Notes: generated from the sequence alone by a model not told the origin. A stretch of DNA of 64,000 bases from Khoudiadiopia massiliensis (GCA_900290095.1 OKQS01000001.1:550431-614430); one strand, 5' to 3'. Positions 1 through 9,156 are shown, counted from the first letter of the stretch. Program-made: numbers and translations.

Positions 1-449
1 AAGGGCAAGACCACCAACTTATCATTGTCGGTTCCGTCCTTAATAAAGTCGGGAATAAAATCATCAAGTTCATCTTTCGAGAAGTAATTATTCCAATCAA
101 TAAGATTATCTAGGCCCAAATCCTTCGCATTGCCTATATGGCAGAAGAAAAGGTCGGGCATGGCTTTTGAGCCTGAATTATTGTCCTGGGAATCAAGCAG
201 GGCATCCCCTATTTCAGCTGAATTTGTAGAGGCCGTAACATTGATAATAATGCCTTTTTCCTTGCCGACCGTTTCATTAAATTCATTTACAAGTTCATCC
301 ATGGGTGATTTTGCCTGTTCTCCATAGACGTGCCACATGGTTAGTGTTATGGGTTCCTGTTTGTTAGCCCCACAAGAAGATAAGAACATAAAAGGAAGAA
401 TAATTAAAATAAATATGAATAATATTTTTTTAAAGTTATCAATTTTCAT
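1..449 (-). CDS. ABC transporter extracellular solute-binding lipoprotein, N-terminal part
   Basis: The gene runs off the left edge, so only about the first 149 residues are visible. The start is an ATG at 449 behind a purine-rich GGGTGAGGGTG stretch. A hydrophobic signal sequence ends in the lipobox LSSC, so the mature protein should be lipid-anchored outside the membrane. After it come LTMWHVYG and LVNEFNE, typical of the start of family 1 (sugar-type) binding proteins of ABC importers. Binding of an oligosaccharide or similar solute is inferred from the family; the substrate cannot be read from this fragment. Permease genes, if present, lie outside the window. Confidence 0.8.
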   Translation of the reverse strand, partial: MKIDNFKKILFIFILIILPFMFLSSCGANKQEPITLTMWHVYGEQAKSPMDELVNEFNETVGKEKGIIINVTASTNSAEIGDALLDSQDNNSGSKAMPDLFFCHIGNAKDLGLDNLIDWNNYFSKDELDDFIPDFIKDGTDNDKLVVLP

Positions 450-490
450 TGCACCCTCACCCACCCCTCTTCATAAATAACAATTTCTTA

Positions 491-519
491 AAATTATCAT
501 AGCATAATAAGAATCTCAA
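491..519 (-). promoter_or_regulatory. Putative promoter of the solute-binding protein gene
   Basis: On the minus strand TTGAGA (514-519) and TAATTT (491-496) are separated by 17 bases and lie about 40 bases before the ATG at 449. This is a reasonable sigma-A type promoter, judged only by sequence. Confidence 0.45.
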
Positions 520-520
520 T

Positions 521-1555
521 TTAATAAATATCAGATAATCCGGCGAAGAATACTTCGATAGTCATATACAGGTCCAAACTTTCACTTTTAAATTTCACAT
601 CGCTTTCAAAGAGAAACTCATGCATTTTCAAGAGCTCCTCCAAGCTGAAGTTGTTGATATGTTTTTCGAGCTTTCTATACTCGAAATTTGACAGGGCCAA
701 CCTCTTTTGCCCGCTTGCCGGAGATGCCCTCCTCTCAGTCAGGAGCTTGACGCCTATAAGCTTTCTCACCTGCCTGACCAGCATATAAAAAATTGACACA
801 GGATCAATGGACTGCCTTTGAAAATCGGATAATATTTTTAGGCAAAGCCGGCTGTCCTTTGTACTGAAGGCATCCATCAGGGCAAAGATGCTTTCTTCAA
901 GGGGGTCTCTGAGGGCTCTGCGGGCATCCGAAAGCTTCAAGACCCCGTCTTTGGCCATTCCAAGAGCCACATCTACCATGGAAGCTACGTGGTATAAATT
1001 CTTGTCCGACTTGTAATCCAGATAAGAAGACTTGTCGGCTATAAGGGCCGGTACCCGCCTATCCTCTTTTATTGAGGCCGCAAGGAATCTCTTATGTATA
1101 AAGCTTTCCAAGCCGTCTCTTTTAAGTCTGTAAAGCTCAACTTCCTTGACATAGGGCAATATTTTCTTCAGGTACTTACCCTTAAAGGGCGACTCCCCTT
1201 TGAATTGGAGAAAGAGTATGGTCTGACTATTGGCAGCTTCCAGATATGACAAAAGGCTTTGGAGAAAACCTTCACAACTTTTAATGTCATTTTTTGTCAG
1301 GGGGATATTTTCCAAAACTATGGCCTTGAAATCTGCAGCCATGGGCATTGTTTCGAGTGCGGTTAGGAATTTTTCCTGATCAAGCCCCTCAAAATTTATT
1401 TGCTGAAAATTGAACTCCAGCAGGCGGTTATTGAGAAGGTCTCTTTTTATGGTTTCCTTCATACTTTCCCACAAAAAGGGCTCTGTTACTTTTACAAGGT
1501 AGGTTCCTGAGCACTCTCCCCTGTCCAGCTCTCTTATCCATTCAACATAATTCAT
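521..1555 (-). CDS. holA: DNA polymerase III delta subunit
   Basis: 344 residues, the usual length of HolA. The delta subunit is part of the clamp loader that opens the sliding clamp at primed DNA. The N-terminal half shows the divergent AAA+-like pattern of the family (a VLEN strand near residue 80, FLQFKGE near 115), and the C-terminal half is the helical collar domain with a DPVSIFYMLVRQVRKL segment that is characteristic. The ATG at 1555 is preceded by AGGAGCAGG. It stands alone here, between the binding-protein gene and the divergent tpx gene. The assignment rests on family-level resemblance, as HolA is poorly conserved. Confidence 0.85.
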   Translation of the reverse strand: MNYVEWIRELDRGECSGTYLVKVTEPFLWESMKETIKRDLLNNRLLEFNFQQINFEGLDQEKFLTALETMPMAADFKAIVLENIPLTKNDIKSCEGFLQSLLSYLEAANSQTILFLQFKGESPFKGKYLKKILPYVKEVELYRLKRDGLESFIHKRFLAASIKEDRRVPALIADKSSYLDYKSDKNLYHVASMVDVALGMAKDGVLKLSDARRALRDPLEESIFALMDAFSTKDSRLCLKILSDFQRQSIDPVSIFYMLVRQVRKLIGVKLLTERRASPASGQKRLALSNFEYRKLEKHINNFSLEELLKMHEFLFESDVKFKSESLDLYMTIEVFFAGLSDIY

Positions 1556-1706
1556 GGCCTGCTCCTAATAAATTATAGAATCTGTTTCTTTCATTATACT
1601 TTATGTGTGTTTTTATGACACAGCTTATTATTTTTGGGTATAGGGATAGTGTTCTATGTTAAGAAAATTTTATGTTAAACATTTTGAGATTATGAAAGGG
1701 GAAAAT

Positions 1707-2219
1707 ATGGAAAAACGTACAGGCTATTTAATGGGAGACCAGGAATTGCATCTTATCGGTCCAGAACTGAAGGTTGGGGACAAGGCTCCCGATTTCAATC
1801 TTCTTACTAAAGATATGAAGCCTATCAGCCTTAAGGACTTTGACGGAAAAGTAAAAATTATCAGTGCAGTGCCTTCTCTTGATACAAAGGTATGCGAGCT
1901 TGAAACTATAAGATTCAATGAGGAGGCTGACAAGCTTGGCCAAGGGTTGGCTGTAATAACGGTTTCTCTTGACCTCCCCTTCGCTCAACAGCGTTTCTGC
2001 GGAGATAAGGGCATCCACAACTTGACTGTTGCAAGCGACTATCAGGAAAGGTCTTTTTCCAAGGATTATGGGGTACTGATTGATGAGCTTAAACTTATGA
2101 ACAGGTCTGTATTTGTCCTGGATAAGGATAACAAGTTTGTCCACGTTGAATATGTAAAGCAGAATACGGATTTCCCGGATTTTGACAAGGCTCTTGAAGC
2201 TGCCGGAAAACTGCTTTAA
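1707..2219 (+). CDS. tpx: Thiol peroxidase (atypical 2-Cys peroxiredoxin)
   Basis: Tpx reduces hydrogen peroxide and alkyl hydroperoxides using thioredoxin. I chose the ATG at 1707 because GAAAGGGG lies just upstream; the frame is open further 5' to 1656, but that extension is not peroxiredoxin-like. This gives 170 residues, normal for Tpx. The peroxidatic cysteine is C63 in LDTKVCELET and the resolving cysteine is C98 in QQRFCGDKG, the spacing expected for the Tpx subfamily. The gene is monocistronic with its own terminator and diverges from holA. An oxygen-defence role in an anaerobe is inferred. Confidence 0.93.
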   Translation: MEKRTGYLMGDQELHLIGPELKVGDKAPDFNLLTKDMKPISLKDFDGKVKIISAVPSLDTKVCELETIRFNEEADKLGQGLAVITVSLDLPFAQQRFCGDKGIHNLTVASDYQERSFSKDYGVLIDELKLMNRSVFVLDKDNKFVHVEYVKQNTDFPDFDKALEAAGKLL

Positions 2220-2230
2220 TCGGAACTATA

Positions 2231-2270
2231 AAGGGGATTTGCACTTTTGGCGAATCCCCTTTTGCTTTTT
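2231..2270 (+). terminator. Rho-independent terminator of tpx
   Basis: AAGGGGATT (2231-2239) pairs with AATCCCCTT (2253-2261) around a 13-base loop, followed by TTGCTTTTT. It lies just after the tpx stop codon. Confidence 0.8.
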
Positions 2271-2314
2271 CTATTTTGTGTTTTCGAAGCCTTTTAATAT
2301 CTCTACGAAGAGTC

Positions 2315-2926
2315 TTATTTGGTTACAAAATCCGCTTTTTTAAAGTTATTTTTAAATGGGTATACTCTTTCCCCGGTGAAGCGGCTTATATAGTAAAACT
2401 TCTTAAATTCATCATCCTCCAGATCAAAAAGCGGGCCATATGGATCTTCCGGATGTTTCATGGGCATTTCAGGCAGTTCTGCATCCATATCTAAATAATA
2501 TTCCAGATCCAAGGGGCTATTGTCTGAGTTGCTATATGAACCCATCTCTTTTTTAAACTTGTCCGTTTTTACGTCGTAAGTGTAGTAATAGTCTTCAACA
2601 GCCTCTTCCGTATTATATGCCCAAATAATAACCTTATTCTCCTTATAATTTAAAAAAGGTAAAACCCTATATTTCGGTGCAAAAATTCTGTCAGTATCAA
2701 TTCCGTACACCTTTGTGATTTTCTCTTTCTTTTTATCATAAATGAAAAATGTATTGTAAGAGCTGATCATTGAGTAATCTTCTTGTTCATATACATAGTT
2801 GGGTGCATCAAAATACAAGTAATATGCTCGCTCAAAGTGCGGTGAACACAAGATATCACTGTCATCTCTTTTACACGCCGGAATTAAAATTAATATCATG
2901 AGAAAAAACAGTATTAGCTTTTTCAT
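2315..2926 (-). CDS. Putative lipoprotein of unknown function
   Basis: I do not recognise this family. Starting at the ATG at 2926 (GGAAGGAAT upstream) gives 203 residues. MKKLILFFLMILILIPAC is a signal peptide ending in a lipobox-like IPAC, so the product is probably a membrane-anchored lipoprotein. The mature part is rich in Asp, Glu, Tyr and Phe (for instance YYLYFDAPNYVYEQED) and may form a beta-rich domain, but no catalytic motif is visible. It is followed upstream on the same strand by the 48-aa membrane peptide gene and thiI. Confidence 0.6.
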   Translation of the reverse strand: MKKLILFFLMILILIPACKRDDSDILCSPHFERAYYLYFDAPNYVYEQEDYSMISSYNTFFIYDKKKEKITKVYGIDTDRIFAPKYRVLPFLNYKENKVIIWAYNTEEAVEDYYYTYDVKTDKFKKEMGSYSNSDNSPLDLEYYLDMDAELPEMPMKHPEDPYGPLFDLEDDEFKKFYYISRFTGERVYPFKNNFKKADFVTK

Positions 2927-2975
2927 ATTGTATTCCTTCCACCTCAAGATCAATGGGTTTTAACTCAAAAAATGA

Positions 2976-3122
2976 TTAATAACGCATGGCAAAATATATG
3001 ACATATACCCAACCCAGGATCCCGTGAAATATTGCCCATGGTATTGAATGCCAGGTCGTGTAAGATATAACCATTGCCAATGCTGATCCGAAGCCGATTC
3101 CTTCTTTAACTCCTTTTCCCAT
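2976..3122 (-). CDS. Conserved-looking small membrane protein (48 aa)
   Basis: A 48-codon open frame starts at an ATG at 3122 behind AAAAAGGAGATAATT, a strong ribosome binding site with good spacing, and stops at TAA (2976-2978). The peptide begins MGKGVKEGIGFGSALAM and ends GILGWVYVIYFAMRY. It has two hydrophobic stretches (about residues 9-20 and 29-46) with several Trp residues, suggesting a small integral membrane protein. The strong ribosome binding site, the glycine-rich start and clean boundaries argue for a real gene. Function unknown. Confidence 0.65.
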   Translation of the reverse strand: MGKGVKEGIGFGSALAMVISYTTWHSIPWAIFHGILGWVYVIYFAMRY

Positions 3123-3170
3123 AATTATCTCCTTTTTATTAAATCAATTTCAATAAACTTATTTGCTATT

Positions 3171-4394
3171 CTATTCAAAAAGTTTGTCCCTGTCTTCAGG
3201 ATCTGTGGGATCCAAAATCTCAAGGCTTTCCAAGGCCTTTTCTATGAGTCCCTCTATGTCAAGCTTCTCCTCATCCTCTTCAATCTCTTTTATATTTGGC
3301 TTGGTATTGGGCTTATCCGGAGCAAAGATCGAGCAGCAGTCGTCGTAAGGCTCAATAGAAATATCATAGGTCCCGATTTTCTTTGCAATTTTAATAATCT
3401 CAGCCTTATCGCTGGCCACGAAAGGACGCAGAATGGGCCTCTCAGCCGCCCTGTTCACCACAGATATGCCTTGTATTGTCTGAGAAGCAACCTGGCCCAA
3501 ACTCTCCCCGGTTATCATGCAGTCAAAACCGTATTTTTTGCAGAGAATGTCGCCTATCCTCATCATCATTCTTCTTGAGAGGACTGTGGTATTCTTAATC
3601 TTGCAGTCTTTCCGTATGGCTATATAGCTGTCCTTTAGGTTGATCATGTAGACCTTGCCCGGGCCTATATAGTTTGACAGCTGTTCTGCCAATCTGACCG
3701 CCTTCTCCTTGGCCCTTGGACTTGTGAAGGGATATGAGTGGAAGTGTAAATATGAGATTGACATGCCCCTCTTGGCCAACTCATATCCTGCTGCCGGGGA
3801 GTCAATGCCGCCCGACAATAATAAAAGTCCCCTTCCGCTTGAGCCTGCCGGAAGCCCACCTTCTCCTTTATACCTATCCATAAATACAAAGGCGTCATCT
3901 CTGATCTCTATATGAACTGTCATATCCGGATTTTTCACGTCAACCTTTAATTGGGGCCTGGCATTAAGTATATACTCCCCGAATTTTGCCGATATCTCAG
4001 GTGACTTCATGGGATATTGCTTGTCTGCCCTCTTGCTCTCCACCTTAAATGTGATTTTATCCGGCTTTTCCCGGTCGTCCTGAATTTCCTCTATTTTTTT
4101 ATCCAAAAGAAATAGGGCGGCCTTCAAAATGTCATCTTTTTCCCTGGTAACCCTCAAAGCAGGGGTAATGTAGACCAGGCCGAAAACCTCCTGAAGGGCC
4201 TTGATAGCCTCATCCATGTCCGCTTCTTCAAGGCTTAAAAAATATTTGCCGATCTGAAAAAATTCATCCTTTATATTTATATTTTTTGTGGCCTGTCTGA
4301 TATGCTTGACCGCATTCTGTACAAAAAAATTCCTGTTCTTGCCCTTGAGCATCAATTCCCCGAAAGAAACGGCCAGCACCCAATCCTTATTCAT
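3171..4394 (-). CDS. thiI: tRNA 4-thiouridine synthetase ThiI
   Basis: ThiI adenylates U8 of tRNA and installs sulfur to make 4-thiouridine; in some bacteria it also supports thiamine thiazole synthesis. 407 residues: ferredoxin-like and THUMP domains over roughly 1-165, then a PP-loop ATPase domain with SGGIDS at 194-199. The DDCC motif at 351-354 contains the conserved catalytic cysteine region. There is no C-terminal rhodanese domain, as expected for Gram-positive ThiI, which takes sulfur directly from a dedicated desulfurase. That desulfurase gene is immediately upstream with only one base between its stop and this ATG, so the two are surely co-translated or coupled. Confidence 0.93.
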   Translation of the reverse strand: MNKDWVLAVSFGELMLKGKNRNFFVQNAVKHIRQATKNINIKDEFFQIGKYFLSLEEADMDEAIKALQEVFGLVYITPALRVTREKDDILKAALFLLDKKIEEIQDDREKPDKITFKVESKRADKQYPMKSPEISAKFGEYILNARPQLKVDVKNPDMTVHIEIRDDAFVFMDRYKGEGGLPAGSSGRGLLLLSGGIDSPAAGYELAKRGMSISYLHFHSYPFTSPRAKEKAVRLAEQLSNYIGPGKVYMINLKDSYIAIRKDCKIKNTTVLSRRMMMRIGDILCKKYGFDCMITGESLGQVASQTIQGISVVNRAAERPILRPFVASDKAEIIKIAKKIGTYDISIEPYDDCCSIFAPDKPNTKPNIKEIEEDEEKLDIEGLIEKALESLEILDPTDPEDRDKLFE

Positions 4395-4395
4395 A

Positions 4396-5586
4396 TCAAT
4401 CTTTCCTTTTCCATCCCTTTATAGATCTGATCATTTCTATTCCCTCTTCGAGCTTATCGAAAAAGGGGTCCACCTGGCTTAAATCATTTTCAGTTAAAAA
4501 AGACAGTCTTATGAGCCCGTCGGTATATGACTCATCCATATTACAGGCCTTGGCCATAGGACTTAATTTCCCCTTTGAACAGGCCGACCCGCTTGATACA
4601 TACATATCATCTTCTTCCAACATATGGAGAAGGACCTCAGCCTTAATCCCCTCAATTCCTATATTGAGAATATATGGACTTGCATAATCCTCTCCCTGGA
4701 CCATCTCTTCCTCGGCAAGCCGGGGGCTATTTATTCTTATCCCCCCAAGCCTTTCAGCCATATCCTTTATGCGGGCCCTGCAGGCCAGATTTATTTCGTA
4801 AATTTTCCTTGGCTCTTTCTCTCGGAATTCCTCCATGAGTTCAAAGGCCTTGGCCATAGCACCTATAAAAGCGACATTTTCAGTGCCTGAGCGCCTGTTT
4901 CTCTGCTGGCCCCCGCCCAATACCAGGGGCGGATAGTTTATCCCGTCTTTTACATAGAGTAGACCAACTCCCTTGGGTCCGTGAATTTTATGGGCACTTG
5001 CTGCATATGAATCAATGCAGGCCTTGCCAAGCTTTAAGTTAAACTTGCCGAAAGCCTGGGTTCCGTCAACGTGGAAGATGGTCCCGGGATTTATTGATTT
5101 TATAAGGTCACCGATCTCAAATATGGGCTCAATGGTCCCCAGCTCGTTGTTAACATGCATAAGGCTTACCATAATTGTATTGTCATCAAGCTTAGATTTA
5201 ACTTCTTCCGGACTTATAGTCCCATAGGCATTGGCAGCCAGCCACCTGACCTCAAGGCCCTCATTTTCCGCAAATTCCGCCGTTTTTGATACCGACGCGT
5301 GTTCTACCGAGGAAATAAGGATATTCTTTCCCTTTTTTCCCCCGGCAAGACCCTTAATTGCCATATTATTTGACTCACTGGCTCCTGATGTAAAAATAAG
5401 CTCCGATTTTTTAACTCCCAGGCCCCGGGCCAAAACCTCTTCGGCATAATTTATGTATTTTTGTGCCCTAAATCCCATCTTATGCAGGGATGAGGCGTTC
5501 CCCCAATCCTCCAGCAAAATCTTGTCTACCAATTCCACCACTTGAGGCAGGACAGGGCTTGTTGCAGCATTGTCAAAATATATCAT
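4396..5586 (-). CDS. iscS: Cysteine desulfurase (ThiI partner)
   Basis: A PLP-dependent class V aminotransferase-fold enzyme that removes sulfur from cysteine and passes it as a persulfide. 396 residues. Visible are the N-terminal YFDNAATSP, the PLP lysine K200 in ASAHKIHGPKG, the HVDGTQAFG segment, and the active-site cysteine C336 in SSGSACSKGK. Its position one base before thiI indicates that it supplies sulfur for tRNA thiolation, like NifZ of Bacillus subtilis. The ATG at 5586 is followed directly by the family motif, so the start is secure. The symbol iscS is used for the family; nifZ would be equally fair. Confidence 0.92.
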   Translation of the reverse strand: MIYFDNAATSPVLPQVVELVDKILLEDWGNASSLHKMGFRAQKYINYAEEVLARGLGVKKSELIFTSGASESNNMAIKGLAGGKKGKNILISSVEHASVSKTAEFAENEGLEVRWLAANAYGTISPEEVKSKLDDNTIMVSLMHVNNELGTIEPIFEIGDLIKSINPGTIFHVDGTQAFGKFNLKLGKACIDSYAASAHKIHGPKGVGLLYVKDGINYPPLVLGGGQQRNRRSGTENVAFIGAMAKAFELMEEFREKEPRKIYEINLACRARIKDMAERLGGIRINSPRLAEEEMVQGEDYASPYILNIGIEGIKAEVLLHMLEEDDMYVSSGSACSKGKLSPMAKACNMDESYTDGLIRLSFLTENDLSQVDPFFDKLEEGIEMIRSIKGWKRKD

Positions 5587-5754
5587 GCTTACCTCTTTTT
5601 TCTTTCCTATGTATAATAACTTAAGTCTTTCTTAGACTCCATCAATTATAAGGATAAACCATAGGGGCTGACAATGAAATATATATGAATTTCAGCCGGC
5701 TTTAAATGCTATACTTGTTTTGAAATTATTTTATCTTTAAGAGGTGGACCTATT

Positions 5755-6720
5755 TTGTTGAAAATCGAGAAAAAAGTGAATATAGGGGATTTTTTTGATA
5801 TAAGCCATGACCTGCCTGAAAACTCACTTATCTTGGATATAGAGACTTGCGGACTTTTTGCCAAAAATCAGCCAATCTTCCTAATCGGCCTACTTATATC
5901 GCCTGATGAAGATGGCGGAGATTATGAGATTATACAAATCATGACTGAAGATGACTCTCAGGAAGAGGAAAATGCCATGCTTGAAGCCATGTTTGAAATT
6001 GTCGGTTCAAGGACCCTTATAAGTTTCAACGGCAGGGCCTTTGACCTTCCCTTTATAAATACCAGATCAGAAAAATACGGACTTGGAGACTACAGCCCGG
6101 ACCAAATTGACATATATTATGAGATGAGGGCCATGCGCAGGATAATGGGTTTAAAGAGTCTGAGTCTCAAAAATATCGAAAAATTGGCTGCCTATGAGAG
6201 GACAGACCGACTTACCTCCAAGGAGGTTGCAGACTCAGCTCCCCTCAGGTTTGAGAGTGAAGTCAAAGACTTGCTTCTCCTTCACAATCACGATGATTTA
6301 ATCGGCAGTCTTGCGGTTTTCAACTATTTTCAAAAATTTAAAAATGCACTTGGATTTGTGATCGACCGGGGCCCCCTTAAAGAAAGGCTGGCCAGCTTGA
6401 CCGCCTTCAGCCACAATTCTTATCAAGGGATTGCCGATTTTAAATTGAATCCAACCTCAGTCCTAAAAGGTTTCCAGGAATCATCTTATGGAAAAATTGA
6501 ATGGGAGGCCGAGAATCTCCGCCTGACCTTTCCCCTCCATGGAGGCTATCTGAATGGGGAAAAACTCAGGGTGGCCGCAAGCCCCCTCCCCTTTAACGAC
6601 TCTTCTCCATATAAGCTCAAATCTCCAATATTTACGGTGTCGGATCAGAATAAGGACTATGGGAAAAATATTGTCAAACTCCTCCAAGCCCTGACTCTGA
6701 GCCTGGCAGAGGACATTTAA
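5755..6720 (+). CDS. YprB-like ribonuclease H-fold exonuclease domain protein
   Basis: 321 residues beginning with a TTG codon at 5755 (a second TTG follows), preceded at seven bases by GAGGTGG. The fold is that of the YprB/RNase H-like 3'-5' exonucleases: LILDIET with the metal-binding D28 and E30, then ISFNGRAFDLPFINTR near residue 100 and HNHDDLIGSL near 180, which supply the remaining acidic and histidine positions. YprB is a poorly understood nucleic-acid-processing protein in Firmicutes, often near a helicase; here it stands alone between nifS/thiI and tRNAs. Substrate unknown. Confidence 0.8.
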   Translation: MLKIEKKVNIGDFFDISHDLPENSLILDIETCGLFAKNQPIFLIGLLISPDEDGGDYEIIQIMTEDDSQEEENAMLEAMFEIVGSRTLISFNGRAFDLPFINTRSEKYGLGDYSPDQIDIYYEMRAMRRIMGLKSLSLKNIEKLAAYERTDRLTSKEVADSAPLRFESEVKDLLLLHNHDDLIGSLAVFNYFQKFKNALGFVIDRGPLKERLASLTAFSHNSYQGIADFKLNPTSVLKGFQESSYGKIEWEAENLRLTFPLHGGYLNGEKLRVAASPLPFNDSSPYKLKSPIFTVSDQNKDYGKNIVKLLQALTLSLAEDI

Positions 6721-6745
6721 TGTATCACACCTTGATGAAGGCAAT

Positions 6746-6772
6746 AAAAAAGAGCTTCCTTTTGGAAGCTCC
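6746..6772 (-). terminator. Terminator after tRNA-Trp/tRNA-Ile
   Basis: Read on the minus strand, GAGCTTCC pairs with GGAAGCTC around AAAA and is followed by TTTTTT. It lies directly downstream of tRNA-Ile and faces the end of the yprB-like gene. Confidence 0.85.
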
Positions 6773-6773
6773 A

Positions 6774-6847
<74 letters not shown>

Positions 6848-6855
6848 CTGCTGAA

Positions 6856-6928
6856 CAGGGGTAAGAGGACTCGAACCCCTGACATCCGGTTTTGGAGACC
6901 GACGTTCTACCAACTGAACTATACCCCT
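6856..6928 (-). tRNA. tRNA-Trp (CCA anticodon)
   Basis: 73-nt cloverleaf, acceptor AGGGGTA/TACCCCT, anticodon CCA in CTCCAAA, T-loop GGTTCGAGTCC. Eight bases upstream of tRNA-Ile, so the pair is co-transcribed. Confidence 0.96.
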
Positions 6929-7012
6929 AAAAATGGGTCTCTCTTAAAGCTGACCCGATAAGTATAACAAATGAATTGTAAAAGTTCAAGGCTTTTTGTA
7001 TTTTAGGGACTG

Positions 7013-7249
7013 TTAATTCCCCGCCTTGCCGTTCGACTTATAATACTGGAGCTGACTCTTCTGGTCCTCTGAAACCTCTACCAGCTCATAAGACTCGTTT
7101 TTGCTGGCTGACACCATACCTGTCAGGCCCAAGGCACGACCAAAGATGCCGGCAGTCGTAACTCCTGTTATTACAAAGACAAAGAGCAGTAAAATTAAAT
7201 AACGATAGCGGCCTTTGTCCACTTTTTGAGGATTATTCTTACTTTTCAC
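7013..7249 (-). CDS. Small single-span membrane protein, unknown
   Basis: 78 residues starting with GTG at 7249 behind GGAAAGGATAC. A basic N-terminus (KSKNNPQKVDKGRYR) is followed by one hydrophobic span, about residues 17-41, and a short polar tail with YELVEVSEDQ. The basic residues before the span predict an N-in topology. I do not recognise a family. It lies upstream of tRNA-Trp on the same strand and diverges from ylmH. Confidence 0.5.
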   Translation of the reverse strand: MKSKNNPQKVDKGRYRYLILLLFVFVITGVTTAGIFGRALGLTGMVSASKNESYELVEVSEDQKSQLQYYKSNGKAGN

Positions 7250-7400
7250 TTTGTATCCTTTCCCTATCTGTGCTAGTCTGTAAAAGAATTCTTATTATCA
7301 AAAATTCAAGCCCTATTCTATCAATTCATTTTAATAATAGCAACAAAAAATGGGCTTAAAATGTTGCAATTTGTACCTTTTGCTGATTTGTGAGGTTTTT

Positions 7401-8108
7401 ATGAAAGAAAGACTGAAAGATTTAGCCCAACAAAGCTATTCCCGGAACCGGGGCATTGACTCCGATTTTTTAACTTTGGATGAATTTGCCGAATACCTTA
7501 AGATAAAAAACGACCTTGCCTATGCCGATCCTCAAGTCTACCGTGAGGATTGGGAGAGAAAGCTTATCCATTTCGGCTATGGCCCGGCTGAAATTTCCTT
7601 AATTAAAATCACCTCAAAATCTGCCAAGTTCGTTAATCTTGCCCATCCCGATTATCTGGGTGCACTACTTGGTCTTGGTCTGGAGAGAAGGGTTATAGGA
7701 GATATTGTTGCCTATCCTGACCATGCCTATGTCTATGTGAAAACTTCCGTTTCCGATTTCATAATTGAGGAGTTGTCCGAAGTCGGCAGGGCTCGGGTTT
7801 TTGCTGAGGTGCTCGAAAGCCTCCCAAGCGAAGCCCAGACGGTTATAGTTGAGGAAACTCTGACGGTGAGTTCGCTAAGGCCTGATAAAGTCATATCTTC
7901 GGCCTTCAGGCTGTCCCGTACAAAGGCCGGTTTGGCTATCGATGAGGGGCTTGTCTATGTAAACGGCATTCAGATTAAAAACAGCAACCACCCCCTCTTG
8001 CCCGGGGACCTGGTCTCTGTCCGCCGCAAGGGGAAATTCCGCTTTGTCTCGGAAATAAAAAGGACAAAGAAAGGCTCTTATCTTATCGAAATCGGTCGAT
8101 ACAAGTAA
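7401..8108 (+). CDS. ylmH: YlmH-type S4-domain RNA-binding protein
   Basis: 235 residues from the ATG at 7401, which has TGAGG at the right distance; the frame is open upstream but that part does not look conserved. The C-terminal S4 RNA-binding domain (about residues 160-225) contains SSAFRLSRTKAGLAIDEGLV, VNGIQIKN and PGDLVSVRRKGKF. The N-terminal half matches the YlmH family (YGPAEISLIKI, HPDYLGALLGLGLER). In Bacillus YlmH/RqcP2 acts on stalled 50S-peptidyl-tRNA complexes. Unlike many Firmicutes it is not beside divIVA or other ylm genes here. Confidence 0.9.
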   Translation: MKERLKDLAQQSYSRNRGIDSDFLTLDEFAEYLKIKNDLAYADPQVYREDWERKLIHFGYGPAEISLIKITSKSAKFVNLAHPDYLGALLGLGLERRVIGDIVAYPDHAYVYVKTSVSDFIIEELSEVGRARVFAEVLESLPSEAQTVIVEETLTVSSLRPDKVISSAFRLSRTKAGLAIDEGLVYVNGIQIKNSNHPLLPGDLVSVRRKGKFRFVSEIKRTKKGSYLIEIGRYK

Positions 8109-8153
8109 GAGCCTCCAAATCCTTAATAAAGTTTTATAAATCCCAATTCAACC

Positions 8154-9065
8154 TTAGTCTAATGGGCGCAGGTAAAAACGTCCGCTAAGTTCGCTTGAGT
8201 CCATAATGTTCATGAAAATCTTCTTTCCGCTGTGCTTAATATATTCATGAATAAGGGGCATATCCTGCCTCGAAACGACCATATATAGCATATAGCGCTT
8301 GATCCCGCTGTATTCTCCCACACATTCCATGGTTGTAACTCCATGATGGGTCAACTTCATGAGGTCTGTCGCTATGGGCTCAACTTCGTCAACAATCATC
8401 ACAATTGTGTTTCTCTGGTACCTCTTATAGAAACGGTTGATAATAACCGTACACAGGTACTGGAATATTATTGAGTATAGGGCAGCTTCAACAGAGAATA
8501 GAACTGCCGAGGTCAAAAGGACCACCATGTTGAATGCGAATATCTCGTTCCAGAAGGTTTTTCCGGTCCTGTTCGCATATAGCATTCCAACAAAGTCCGT
8601 GCCGCCCTGGCTTGCATCAGCATTCAGGGACAGGATGGCGGCAATACCATGAACCACGGCCGCACTCACAACCACAAGGAGCATATCATTCTGTATGAGC
8701 CTTACCTTTGGAAGAACATCGACAAGTATTGACGATACCACTATGTGCAAAAAGGAGAGTAAAACAAATTTCTTACCGACTTCTTTATATGCCATATAAC
8801 ATGGAAGTGAGTTGAAACCAATGAACAAGACGCTATAAGGTATATCAATATTAAAATATTTGTGGCCAATCTGCTGTATGAGTATGCTGAGTCCACCAAA
8901 ACCGGCAGGCAAAACTCCTGCTCCGTTTAAGAAACAGTTCAGACAAATCGCATAAACAAGGGCTGACAGCAGTATCATGCTGACCCTCAAACCCATGCTC
9001 TTAAAGTGGTGCTTATGCTTTATGAGTTCAAATGACCGGTCTTTTTCTTCGTCAATATTTTCCAT
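8154..9065 (-). CDS. YitT family membrane protein
   Basis: 303 residues from an ATG at 9065 behind AGGAGGATG. Five or so hydrophobic helices occupy roughly residues 25-215, with the family motif SLNADASQGGTDFVGM between helices, and a soluble C-terminal DUF2179-like domain (about 215-300: NTIVMIVDEVEPIATDLM, GVTTMECVGEYSG, HEYIKHSGKKIFMNI). The family is widespread in Firmicutes and its transport or regulatory function is not established. It lies alone between ylmH (convergent) and the tRNA cluster. Confidence 0.9.
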   Translation of the reverse strand: MENIDEEKDRSFELIKHKHHFKSMGLRVSMILLSALVYAICLNCFLNGAGVLPAGFGGLSILIQQIGHKYFNIDIPYSVLFIGFNSLPCYMAYKEVGKKFVLLSFLHIVVSSILVDVLPKVRLIQNDMLLVVVSAAVVHGIAAILSLNADASQGGTDFVGMLYANRTGKTFWNEIFAFNMVVLLTSAVLFSVEAALYSIIFQYLCTVIINRFYKRYQRNTIVMIVDEVEPIATDLMKLTHHGVTTMECVGEYSGIKRYMLYMVVSRQDMPLIHEYIKHSGKKIFMNIMDSSELSGRFYLRPLD

Positions 9066-9156
9066 TTCATCCTCCTATGCAAGATGTCCTTATTACTTAC
9101 CAAGCTTAGCATATTAAAGGGTTTTTTCCCATAAGTTATTCTATTATTTTTCAAAT

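Noticed and set aside
8040..8112. Hairpin around the ylmH stop codon as a terminator
   Set aside because: GGCTCTTA and TAAGAGCC can pair but the loop is long and no T-run follows.
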